DNA from: Bacteroidales bacterium
GTDB lineage: Bacteria; Bacteroidota; Bacteroidia; Bacteroidales; 4484-276
Length of the DNA stretch: 28,925 nucleotides
Assembly: GCA_018400545.1 (NCBI GenBank)
Contig: JAGYLT010000003.1
Location: 1-28,925, forward strand
Reading direction: 5' to 3'
Below, piece by piece: positions 8,941-16,291 of this stretch. The translations under genes and the position numbers were made by a program. The notes under the pieces were generated by a model, which did not search any database, had not been told where the DNA came from, and saw only the letters and a program-made list of their open reading frames with translations. The first letter of the stretch is position 1. The number at the start of each line of letters is the position of its first letter.

Positions 8941-9696
8941 TTAGTCTGGTAAAAACTCAACGTCTTTAATATCAAATTCTTTTATCTGACCATCCACCGC
9001 AATTCTTAAATAACCAAATTCAGTAACACCCAAAATTTTTCCTGTGAATGGTTGGGTCTTGCTGAAAAAATTGGAAGACCGGTTAAACCTATACATATCC
9101 GCCAGATAAAGCTTATCGATAAAAGCATAACGGCCATTTTTAAGCAAACCATAGAACGATTCAAGTTGCTGCCCTAAAATTTCAAGCACTTCATCCCGAT
9201 TATAATCTATGCCTGAGATGATTTTCATGGAAACAGGATTTGGCAATGCCTCGCTAAAGGTTTCCTGATTTACGTTAAGGCCAATCCCGGCAATGGTATA
9301 ATTAATCCTGTTATTAACGATTGAATTCCGTGACAAGATTCCGGCAATTTTACGGTTTCCGGCATAAATATCATTGGGCCATTTGATTTGGATCGGAGCC
9401 GAATTGATAAAATTTCTAACACATTCTTTCACCGCGAGCGATACAACTTTATTGATCAAAAACTGCTCCCGGGCTTCGAGAAATTCCGGATAAAGCAAAA
9501 AGCTCACCAACAAATTGTGTCCGGGCTGGCTTTCCCATGTGTTTCCTGCCATTCCCGAACCTTTGGTCTGGAAATCTGCCACAACAGCAGAACCCTCCGG
9601 TGGCTTTTCTTTCGCAACCCAACTTTCTGCCGTCGAATTTGTAGAATATAGTTTACTGAAACGCTTTATGGTTTTGAGAAACAGCGTGTTTTCCAT
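8941..9696 (-). CDS. birA: Biotin--[acetyl-CoA-carboxylase] ligase, no DNA-binding domain
   Basis: A 251-residue monofunctional biotin protein ligase, which makes biotinyl-5'-AMP and transfers biotin to a carrier lysine of biotin-dependent carboxylases. The core contains KWPNDIY (105-111) and RKIAGIL with Lys116 at the position of the catalytic lysine, then IAGIGLNVN. There is no N-terminal winged helix, so it is not expected to act as a biotin repressor. The nucleotide/biotin loop reads QTKGSGMAGNTW (43-54) where E. coli BirA has GRGRRG; all the loop arginines are missing. The ATG at 9696 is chosen over a TTG at 9711 because it gives the usual N-terminus with little extension. It is the first gene of the birA-nif3-zinc-ribbon unit and is divergent from rsfS. 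Confidence 0.92.
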   Translation of the reverse strand: MENTLFLKTIKRFSKLYSTNSTAESWVAKEKPPEGSAVVADFQTKGSGMAGNTWESQPGHNLLVSFLLYPEFLEAREQFLINKVVSLAVKECVRNFINSAPIQIKWPNDIYAGNRKIAGILSRNSIVNNRINYTIAGIGLNVNQETFSEALPNPVSMKIISGIDYNRDEVLEILGQQLESFYGLLKNGRYAFIDKLYLADMYRFNRSSNFFSKTQPFTGKILGVTEFGYLRIAVDGQIKEFDIKDVEFLPD

Positions 9697-9837
9697 ATGA
9701 ACATATTGCAAAATATGTGGTTTAAATGACAGCGGCTAAGGTAAACAAAACAGGCTTAATATAATCAGGCATTGTTTTTGATCGTAAGCTTCTTTAAATA
9801 TCAGATTAGCGCGGCAAACTATCCTAATTAAATTAGC

Positions 9838-9845
9838 TACTTTTG
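9838..9845 (+). promoter_or_regulatory. Candidate -7 promoter element for the rsfS-ftsH-cdsA block
   Basis: TACTTTTG matches TAnnTTTG and would give a start near 9852 and a leader of only about 17 bases before rsfS. No convincing -33 TTTG lies 19-21 bases upstream. It is the only such match I found before this long gene block. Confidence 0.5.
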
Positions 9846-9868
9846 CCCCGCAAATTTACAATAACTAA

Positions 9869-10240
9869 ATGACTGAAAATAAATCGTTAAACGAAACAGA
9901 CAAAATTTTAGAATTTGTGATTAAAGGCATCCAGGAAAAAAAGGGTAAAAACATTGTAAACCTCAACCTGGCCAAGATCGAGAATGCCGTATGCAAAAAT
10001 TTTGTGGTTTGCCATGGAGATTCAACTCGTCAGGTGGCTGCAATTGCAGATTCGGTGCTCGATACCGTAAGGGAAAACACCAAAGAAAAACCCTGGCATA
10101 AAGAAGGTTTTCAGAATGCAGACTGGATTTTACTCGATTACGCCGATGTGGTTGTACACATCTTTAAGGGAGAAACCCGAAAATTTTACAATCTTGAGGG
10201 TTTATGGGCGGATGCGGAAATTGCAGAAATTAATGAATAA
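9869..10240 (+). CDS. rsfS: Ribosome silencing factor RsfS
   Basis: A 123-residue cytoplasmic protein of the RsfS/Iojap/YbeB family, which binds ribosomal protein uL14 and blocks joining of the 30S and 50S subunits, lowering translation when nutrients are short. Family landmarks include KNFVVCHGDSTRQVAAIADSV (about 54-74), PWHKEGFQNADWILLDYADVVVHIF (about 93-118) and a C-terminal ETRKFYNLEGLWADA. The length is normal. It opens the plus-strand block, with ftsH starting 9 bases after its stop. The rsfS-ftsH order is frequent in Bacteroidota. Confidence 0.95.
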   Translation: MTENKSLNETDKILEFVIKGIQEKKGKNIVNLNLAKIENAVCKNFVVCHGDSTRQVAAIADSVLDTVRENTKEKPWHKEGFQNADWILLDYADVVVHIFKGETRKFYNLEGLWADAEIAEINE

Positions 10241-10249
10241 TCAATCAGA

Positions 10250-12223
10250 ATGGCCAAAGAAAAAGACATAAATCAAGATACAAAACAGGCGAAGGATCAA
10301 AAAAAGGATTCGTTCAGAAACCTGATGAACCCGGTAAAAAAAGGAGATGGAAAAAACAAATTCAATTTCTACTGGATATACACCATCATCGCTTTCATAT
10401 TTATTTCATTGTTTTTCTTCAACTCCGACAACCAATCGAAGGAAATCAACTGGGGTGAACTTAAAGATATGCTGGGAGAAGGGGACATTGAAAAATTGGT
10501 TTTAATCAACAAGCAAACCGCCGAAATTTATATCAAACCCGACCGGCTGTCAAAATCCCGTTATCAGGACGTGCCCGCTGATAACAACAACAGCCTGATG
10601 GGAACATCACCGCACTACACTTATGTTATCGGTTCGGTAGAAACATTTGAAAAACGTGTGGAAACCGCCCAGGAAAACGTAGCCGACCCCATTTACATTA
10701 CCAACGAAACGCGGCAGGACTGGACCGGACTGCTGGGATGGATACTCCCCGTTGGCTTTATTATTCTGGCCTGGATTTTCATCATGCGCATGATGAGCCG
10801 TGGTGGTGCCGGTGGCGGACAAATTTTCAGCATCGGCAAATCGAAAGCACAGCTATTTGATAAAGATACACATGTAAAGATAACTTTCAAGGATGTAGCC
10901 GGACTTGAAGAGGCTAAGATGGAAGTGATGGAAATTGTTGATTTCCTGAAAAACCCAAATAAATATACAGAGCTTGGCGGTAAAATTCCAAAAGGTGCCT
11001 TGCTCGTAGGCCCTCCGGGAACCGGTAAAACGCTGCTGGCCAAATCCGTGGCCGGAGAAGCTGATGTGCCCTTCTTTTCAATTTCAGGATCTGATTTTGT
11101 GGAGATGTTTGTGGGTGTGGGTGCTTCCCGCGTCCGCGATCTTTTCAGGCAAGCCAAGGATAAAGCGCCCTGTATCATTTTTATTGATGAGATTGATGCC
11201 ATTGGCCGTGCCCGTGGGCGAAACCAGCTAACAGGCGCAAACGATGAACGCGAAAATACCCTAAACCAGTTGCTTACCGAAATGGATGGCTTCGGTACAA
11301 ATGCCGGTGTAATTATTCTTGCGGCTACCAACCGCGCCGATGTGCTGGACCGCGCCCTGCTCAGGGCAGGCCGTTTCGACCGGCAGATCAGCGTTGAACT
11401 CCCTGACGTTGAAGAGCGTAAAGCAATTTTTCTGGTACACCTCAAGCCCATCAAGTTTGATGAAACTGTTGATGTTGAATTTCTGGCCAAGCAAACACCC
11501 GGATTTTCAGGCGCTGACATTGCCAACGTATGTAACGAGGCCGCCCTGATTGGTGCTCGTGGTGGCAAAAAAGTTGTTGACAAACAAGACTTCATGAACG
11601 CCATCGACCGGATTATTGGCGGACTGGAGAAACGAAATAAAATTATTTCCCCACAGGAAAAAGAAACCATTGCCTACCACGAGGCCGGACACGCCGCGGT
11701 GAGCTGGCTGCTTGAGCACGCATCACCACTGGTAAAGGTAACTATTGTTCCACGTGGCAAAGCACTTGGAGCCGCATGGTACCTGCCGGAAGAACGTCAG
11801 ATTACCACTTTTGAGCAAATGTTCGACGAAATGACCGCCACACTCGGTGGACGTGCATCAGAGGAAATAAATTTCGGCGAAATTTCAACGGGCGCACTGA
11901 ACGACCTGGAGCGTGTTACCAAACAGGCCTATGCTATGATTACCTATTTCGGGCTGAATAAGCGCATCGGGAATATCAGCTATTATGATTCAACCGGCCA
12001 GCAGGAATACTCTTTCACAAAACCATACAGTGAAAAAACAGCGCAGGTTATTGATGAAGAGGTGCATAAGTTGATAGAATCGGCCTACGACAGAGCAGTT
12101 AAACTACTCAAGGAAAACAAGAAGAAAGTAGATCAGCTTGCAAAAGTACTTCTCGAAAAAGAAGTAATTTTCAGGGAAAACCTGGAGGCTATTTTGGAAA
12201 GCGCACTTTTGTGCAGGACGTGA
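10250..12223 (+). CDS. ftsH: ATP-dependent zinc metalloprotease FtsH (C-terminal tail cut by a frame change)
   Basis: A 657-residue membrane-bound AAA+ protease that degrades misassembled membrane proteins and some soluble regulators. In order: a charged N-terminus; a transmembrane segment (about 38-57); a periplasmic domain; a second transmembrane segment (about 161-180); Walker A GPPGTGKT (254-261); Walker [11 protein letters not shown] (308-317); the second region of homology around 360-380; and the M41 protease domain with HEAGH (477-481) and Asp552 as third zinc ligand (in NDLERVT). The catalytic parts are intact. The last residues read [12 protein letters not shown] and stop at 12223. 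Adding one T to the TTTT run at 12192-12195 restores the family-typical IFGKRTF, so the natural end is probably lost here. The start ATG lies 9 bases after rsfS. Confidence 0.96.
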   Translation: MAKEKDINQDTKQAKDQKKDSFRNLMNPVKKGDGKNKFNFYWIYTIIAFIFISLFFFNSDNQSKEINWGELKDMLGEGDIEKLVLINKQTAEIYIKPDRLSKSRYQDVPADNNNSLMGTSPHYTYVIGSVETFEKRVETAQENVADPIYITNETRQDWTGLLGWILPVGFIILAWIFIMRMMSRGGAGGGQIFSIGKSKAQLFDKDTHVKITFKDVAGLEEAKMEVMEIVDFLKNPNKYTELGGKIPKGALLVGPPGTGKTLLAKSVAGEADVPFFSISGSDFVEMFVGVGASRVRDLFRQAKDKAPCIIFIDEIDAIGRARGRNQLTGANDERENTLNQLLTEMDGFGTNAGVIILAATNRADVLDRALLRAGRFDRQISVELPDVEERKAIFLVHLKPIKFDETVDVEFLAKQTPGFSGADIANVCNEAALIGARGGKKVVDKQDFMNAIDRIIGGLEKRNKIISPQEKETIAYHEAGHAAVSWLLEHASPLVKVTIVPRGKALGAAWYLPEERQITTFEQMFDEMTATLGGRASEEINFGEISTGALNDLERVTKQAYAMITYFGLNKRIGNISYYDSTGQQEYSFTKPYSEKTAQVIDEEVHKLIESAYDRAVKLLKENKKKVDQLAKVLLEKEVIFRENLEAILESALLCRT

Positions 12224-12430
12224 AAAGGGGGATAAGGAAAGGGAAAGAAGCAGCGCATGCGCGAAAAGCTCAAAAAAATCAAGGAAGACCTTAAGAAAGC
12301 CGAAGCCGAAAAGGCAGGAAAAAACGGTGATGAATCTTCGGCAGATGATAAAAAAGAAACGGAGGATAAACCGGATGAGGAAGACGTTACTGTTGATTCC
12401 GGAAACGACAAATCGAAAAAGCCTCAATAA
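12224..12430 (+). other. Detached coding sequence of the FtsH charged C-terminal tail
   Basis: From about 12250 to the TAA at 12428-12430, the frame used by ftsH again encodes protein-like sequence: RMREKLKKIKEDLKKAEAEK and then an acidic Asp/Glu/Lys-rich stretch ending SKKPQ. This looks like the disordered charged tail of the same FtsH. It is separated by stops at 12221 and 12233. Because the frame before and after is the same, the 12192-12250 stretch needs at least two compensating indels. The tail ends 21 bases before the next gene. No independent start is evident. Confidence 0.6.
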
Positions 12431-12451
12431 ATTAATCAACATCAGTTTCTG

Positions 12452-13093
12452 ATGGAAGAATCCACAACACGCGAAAAAGTATTCAAAAGTATTCGTAATG
12501 CATTGATCGAAAAAACAGATGCACCTTTTACGGATATCGATTTTGAATCATCTGTATTTAAGGAAAACCCCGAATCGAATGATTTGACATTTGCCCAGGA
12601 GTTTACTAAAATCGGTGGAAAATTTGCTTATTGCGAGGATGAAAATGATATGGCTGAAAAGCTCAAGTACATCATCCACGAAAATAAAATGGAAACCGTT
12701 TTCTGCTTCGAGGAGCCACTCAAACCACTACTCGAGCAGCACGAAATTCAATTTGAAGATCATGCGGGCGAATTGCTTGAATCGAGTATCGGGATAACTA
12801 CCTGTGAGTTTCTAACCGCAAGAACCGGTAGCGTGGTCATTTCTTCACGGCAGCTTAGTGGCCGCAGGCTCAACATTTTTCCGGAAGTTCATGTGGTAAT
12901 CGCATCTACCAATCAACTTGTAAAAGATGTAAAAGTTGCCATGAATCAACTGAAAGAAATCTATGAAAAAGGCCTTCCCTCATCCATTACCGTTATCACC
13001 GGCCCAAGCCGAACGGCAGATATAGAAAAAACACTTGTAATGGGCGCCCACGGGCCAAAAGAATTGTACGTACTGCTCGTTGAAGCAAGTTAA
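12452..13093 (+). CDS. LUD-domain (LutC/YkgG-like) protein
   Basis: A 213-residue cytoplasmic protein of the LUD (lactate utilisation) domain family. The conserved core includes SSIGITTCEFLTARTGSVV (about 111-129), then SSRQLSGRRLNIFPEVHVVI, and the C-terminal TGPSRTADIEKTLVMGAHGPKELYVLLV. LutC works with LutA and LutB in oxidising L-lactate, but neither partner is here. Instead the gene is embedded between ftsH and cdsA, a placement that recurs in Bacteroidota, which suggests a different or broader role. It begins 21 bases after the ftsH tail. Domain call firm, substrate unknown. Confidence 0.88.
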   Translation: MEESTTREKVFKSIRNALIEKTDAPFTDIDFESSVFKENPESNDLTFAQEFTKIGGKFAYCEDENDMAEKLKYIIHENKMETVFCFEEPLKPLLEQHEIQFEDHAGELLESSIGITTCEFLTARTGSVVISSRQLSGRRLNIFPEVHVVIASTNQLVKDVKVAMNQLKEIYEKGLPSSITVITGPSRTADIEKTLVMGAHGPKELYVLLVEAS

Positions 13094-13120
13094 AAATCAA
13101 TCACAAAACAACCTCATGCA

Positions 13121-13327
13121 ATGGACTGGATAAAAATACATACCACAGGAAACCCGCAAACAGCCGAAATTATTAAAGGTATGCTAAACGAACATGGCAT
13201 AACCGCCAACATACTTAGTAAAAGGGATTCTGAAATTCCCAGTCTGGGCGATGTTGAAATCTATGTTCAAAATTCCGATGAATTAAAAGCCAAACAGCTC
13301 ATCGATGAGCACAATAAACCTGAATAA
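13121..13327 (+). CDS. DUF2007-family small protein
   Basis: A 68-residue protein starting MDWIKIHTTGNPQTAEIIKG, with the DUF2007 pattern: an N-terminal beta-strand, a helix containing AEIIKGMLNEHGI, a middle LGDVEIYVQNSD strand and a final helix AKQLIDEH. The fold is related to ferredoxin-like/PII-like small domains and the family is labelled 'putative signal transducing protein' without a known ligand. The last 23 bases overlap the start of cdsA in another frame, indicating translational coupling. The conserved position just before cdsA suggests a link to phospholipid synthesis, but this is inference. Confidence 0.8.
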   Translation: MDWIKIHTTGNPQTAEIIKGMLNEHGITANILSKRDSEIPSLGDVEIYVQNSDELKAKQLIDEHNKPE

Positions 13328-14150
13328 TTTTTGGTCGAGAACCTTTAGCGGTGCGCTCTTTGTTGTTGCCATTATCGGCTCCATCCTGATAAATAAGTGG
13401 CTTTTCGGTGCACTTTTTCTCGTGGTAGCTTTTGTTGCCGTAAAGGAATTCTATTCGTTAATTAACAACGTAAGAGACCTCAGGGTACAGATTGTTCCCG
13501 GCATTATTTCAACCATTATATTATATGTTTCATTTACACTTTTTGCCAATCAGGTTATTGGATGGCAAATTTTGATGGTAAATATGCTCATTCCGGTTTT
13601 TGTATTTATCAACGAGTTATACCAGAAAAATGAAACACCAATCCTGAATATCGCACTAACATTTCTCGGAATTTTCTATGTGGGTTTTCCACTGGCATTG
13701 CTCAACCTGTATTACAATCCACACCTGATTCCCGGTGAATACCATCCGGGATTGCTGATGGGTTTTTTTGTCATGCTCTGGTCATCCGACACATTTGCTT
13801 ACCTCACTGGTAAACTACTTGGAAAACACAAGCTTTTTCCAAGCATTTCGCCCAAGAAAACCTGGGAAGGCACCATTGGAGGACTTTTTTTTGGCCTGGC
13901 CGCTGCCTGGATTCTATCGCTGTTTTATCATGAATTTGACTTGATAAACTGGTTAGTGATTGGAGGCATCATTGCGGTTTTCGGGACTTTTGGAGATTTG
14001 TCAGAATCGCTCATAAAACGCAGCCTGAATATCAAGGATTCAGGCAAAGTTTTACCCGGCCACGGTGGTTTGCTCGACCGTTTTGATGCAGCGCTTTTTG
14101 CATCTCCTGCAGTTTTTGTTTACATGAACCTGATATATTATTTCAAATGA
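13305..14150 (+). CDS. cdsA: Phosphatidate cytidylyltransferase
   Basis: A 281-residue polytopic inner-membrane enzyme that makes CDP-diacylglycerol from phosphatidate and CTP, the branch point for all phospholipids. The family signature is complete: SLIKRSLNIKDSGKVLPGHG continuing GLLDRFD (235-261), preceded by ISPKKTWEGTIGG (181-193) and FGDLSES. About seven hydrophobic segments are visible. It starts inside the DUF2007 gene (23-base overlap) and its stop overlaps the start of psd by four bases (ATGA), so the three are translationally coupled. Confidence 0.96.
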   Translation: MSTINLNNFWSRTFSGALFVVAIIGSILINKWLFGALFLVVAFVAVKEFYSLINNVRDLRVQIVPGIISTIILYVSFTLFANQVIGWQILMVNMLIPVFVFINELYQKNETPILNIALTFLGIFYVGFPLALLNLYYNPHLIPGEYHPGLLMGFFVMLWSSDTFAYLTGKLLGKHKLFPSISPKKTWEGTIGGLFFGLAAAWILSLFYHEFDLINWLVIGGIIAVFGTFGDLSESLIKRSLNIKDSGKVLPGHGGLLDRFDAALFASPAVFVYMNLIYYFK

Positions 14151-14806
14151 AAATCCACCGGGAAGGCATATCAACCATAACCATCATTTTTCTGCTTTTG
14201 GCGCTGGCTGTTTTTATCATCAACTATTTCAACCCACAACAAACACCCATCCATTATTTTCTCTACATCGCTGCGTTTGGATTTTTCATTTTTATCCTGA
14301 GATTTTTCAGAAATCCCGAACGGCCTGTTTCACCTGATGATTCCATTTTAATTTCGCCTGCTGACGGGAAAGTGGTGGTGATTGGCGAAGCCGAAGAAAC
14401 AGAATATTTTAAGGACAAAAGATTGCAGGTATCGATATTTATGTCGCCGAACAATGTGCATAAAAACTGGTATCCGGTAACGGGCAAAGTTAATTATTAC
14501 AGGCATCATCCCGGAAAATTCCTGGTGGCATGGCATCCCAAATCATCTGAATTAAACGAGCGAACCACAGTGGTTATCGAACGTGAAAATAAAACCGAAA
14601 TACTGGTCCGCCAGATTGCCGGTGCAGTAGCCCAGCGAATTTCGTGTTATGCAGATGAAGGAAAACAGATCACCCAGGGAGAGGAACTGGGATTTATCAA
14701 GTTCGGATCGCGGGTGGATTTATTCCTGCCAACGGGGACCAAAATCCTTGTCGAAAAAAATCAAAAAGTAACGGGTTGCAACGATGTTATTGCTTCATGG
14801 CAATGA
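14147..14806 (+). CDS. psd: Phosphatidylserine decarboxylase family protein (short, archaeal-type)
   Basis: A 219-residue proenzyme that converts phosphatidylserine to phosphatidylethanolamine in the inner membrane. Two transmembrane segments (about 11-27 and 36-53) precede the catalytic domain, with SPADGKVVVIG (70-80), MSPNNVHKNWYPV (99-111, His105) and KFGSRVDLF (185-193). Self-cleavage between Gly187 and Ser188 would yield the pyruvoyl cofactor on the short alpha chain. The length fits the small form of the family. It overlaps cdsA by four bases, placing CDP-diacylglycerol synthesis and a later phospholipid step in one transcript; no phosphatidylserine synthase gene is in the window. Its 3' end overlaps the converging lipoprotein gene by 20 bases. 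Confidence 0.92.
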   Translation: MKIHREGISTITIIFLLLALAVFIINYFNPQQTPIHYFLYIAAFGFFIFILRFFRNPERPVSPDDSILISPADGKVVVIGEAEETEYFKDKRLQVSIFMSPNNVHKNWYPVTGKVNYYRHHPGKFLVAWHPKSSELNERTTVVIERENKTEILVRQIAGAVAQRISCYADEGKQITQGEELGFIKFGSRVDLFLPTGTKILVEKNQKVTGCNDVIASWQ

Positions 14807-15534
14807 TATCATTTTCACTTTCTTTCCACACTCCTGCCGCTTTTAACGCATCATAGGGAACCCTAACCGTGGCCATTCCGCAATAATATGCTCCCAGTTC
14901 GTAGGCTTCATAATAAAAAACCATGTGCTCACGCTCCAGTCCAAAAAGCCGGAAACGGTCATCTGCAACCGGATTTTCATGGAAGCAATCTTCAGGGTTA
15001 TCAAAATTTTGAAGCAACAAATTGTTTAATGCCGCTACTGGTCGAGTCAGAAAGATTAAGCAAATCAGAAAGATTTAAAAATTCCCCAGTTTCCAAATTA
15101 AAATTCCAGGTATGGATTACAATAAATCCACATGGGCACCAAGAAGTGCACTTAGCTATAGGTTTCCATCTTCAGGCTGAGATTAGCCAGTTGGTAGTAT
15201 CAGAATCTCAAACTGATTATCCAAAACATGCACCAGCGGCATTAGTTTCGTCGATAACAAATTTACAGAATCCCGGCTCCATGCCCCAGTAGTAAGCGGC
15301 GGCCGTATCGAGAAACTGACCGATGGCATTATTTAGCTTATCAAGAGATGGGTCAGCCTCATTGTTGGCAATAAAAACCGGGTATTCCAGCTTGATGGAA
15401 TAATAAGCGGTATCTTCAATGGCACTCGAACTTTCCAAAATTCTGTATTTCAGCAAATCAGTATTTCCTGACCCGCAGGAAGCAAAAACGGCAGCAATCG
15501 ATATTATCGATACCAAATATTTCCAGGTCATCAT
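14787..15534 (-). pseudogene. DUF4163/DUF3298 (RsiV-like) lipoprotein gene, broken by several frame changes
   Basis: The 5' frame (15534 to 15217, 105 residues) encodes a lipoprotein signal with Cys20 (VFASC) and DUF4163-like sequence (YYSIKLEYPVF, then ETNAAGACFG). The 3' frame (15020 to 14787) encodes a DUF3298-like end (MVFYYEAYELGAYYCGM, then VRVPYDALKAAGVW). Between them recognisable protein appears piecewise in different frames: DTTNWLIS, then LKMETY, then GAHVD, then WNFNLETGEFLNLSDLLNLS continuing to QFVASKF, which abuts DNPEDCF. At least four small indels are needed to join these. The intact protein would be about 245 residues, a periplasmic lipoprotein of the same broad family as anti-sigma factor RsiV's extracellular part. 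Its start overlaps the stop of the HAD gene by four bases (ATGA), so it belonged to that transcript. Decay versus sequence error is unresolved. Confidence 0.75.
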
Positions 15535-16235
15535 AGCCAGCTTTTTAATTCAATCAGGTTTTTAATCTGATATTTTACATTCCCATTAACAGCAAGGCCT
15601 TTCGGATTAAAAAACACACCATCCATGCCGGCATCTTCAGCGCCTTTCACATCAACATCGGGATCGTCGCCAATCATGAGGCTGTCTTCAGCCTTTGCTC
15701 CAGCTTTTTGAAGGGCATACCTGAAAATTCCCGGATCCGGCTTTTTACTTCCTGCATCCTCAGAAGTTATCACATGAATAAAGTAATCACTGAGCCTGCT
15801 GTTTTTTAGCTTGGTAAATTGTACTTCCTCAAATCCATTGGTGATGATATGAAGCGGATATTTTTCCCTGAGATATTCCAGCACATGATGGGCATTTGGG
15901 AACAGGTTGGTTTTTTGCGGACTGATGGTAATGTATTCCATGCCAATGGATTCGGCGAGCGCCGGATCATTAATGCCAAAATCCAAAAGGGTAAGCTCAA
16001 ATCTGCGGGCACGCAGTACTTCCTTTTCTATCTCTCCGTTTCGGTATTGTTCCCAAAGCATGTCGTTGTGCACGAAATATGATTTCAGGAAAGTTTCAAT
16101 ACTTTCAATACCGTGGTCGTTCAATTTGAATTTAGCATAAATATCCTTGTAAGCTTCATGGGCATTGGTTTCAAAATCCCACAAAGTCATATCCAGATCA
16201 AAAAAGATATGCTTGTATTTTTTATCAGTTAACAT
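15531..16235 (-). CDS. YjjG-family HAD hydrolase (noncanonical pyrimidine nucleotidase)
   Basis: A 234-residue cytoplasmic HAD-superfamily phosphatase. Motif I is FFDLDMTLWDF with nucleophile Asp13 and acid/base Asp15; motif II is IITNGF (Thr132); motif III is the lysine of GSKKPDP (about 164-165); motif IV is IGDDPDVDV (188-196). The helical cap and the DMTLWDF/NGFEEVQF wording fit the YjjG subfamily, which dephosphorylates noncanonical and normal pyrimidine nucleoside monophosphates as nucleotide-pool house-cleaning. Its stop overlaps the start of the broken lipoprotein gene. The upstream 56 bases contain TAATTTCG on the minus strand, one base off the TAnnTTTG form, as a weak promoter candidate. 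Confidence 0.88.
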   Translation of the reverse strand: MLTDKKYKHIFFDLDMTLWDFETNAHEAYKDIYAKFKLNDHGIESIETFLKSYFVHNDMLWEQYRNGEIEKEVLRARRFELTLLDFGINDPALAESIGMEYITISPQKTNLFPNAHHVLEYLREKYPLHIITNGFEEVQFTKLKNSRLSDYFIHVITSEDAGSKKPDPGIFRYALQKAGAKAEDSLMIGDDPDVDVKGAEDAGMDGVFFNPKGLAVNGNVKYQIKNLIELKSWL

Positions 16236-16291
16236 GGCGCGAAATTAGGGTATTTTGTGTGATTTCTACTACGGATTCTACCCGCAAAATA

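Noticed and set aside
10693..11670. A minus-strand open frame of about 325 codons inside ftsH
   Set aside because: It mirrors the conserved AAA domain on the other strand, is Ser/Arg/Pro-rich and has no upstream signal; a shadow frame.
12192..12223. Programmed ribosomal frameshifting to make a longer FtsH
   Set aside because: There is no classical slippery heptamer with a downstream structure, and reaching the tail needs more than one shift; indels or sequence error are simpler.
12452..13093. A lactate-utilisation operon
   Set aside because: Only a LutC-like LUD domain is present; the lutA and lutB iron-sulfur partners are absent and the neighbours are unrelated.
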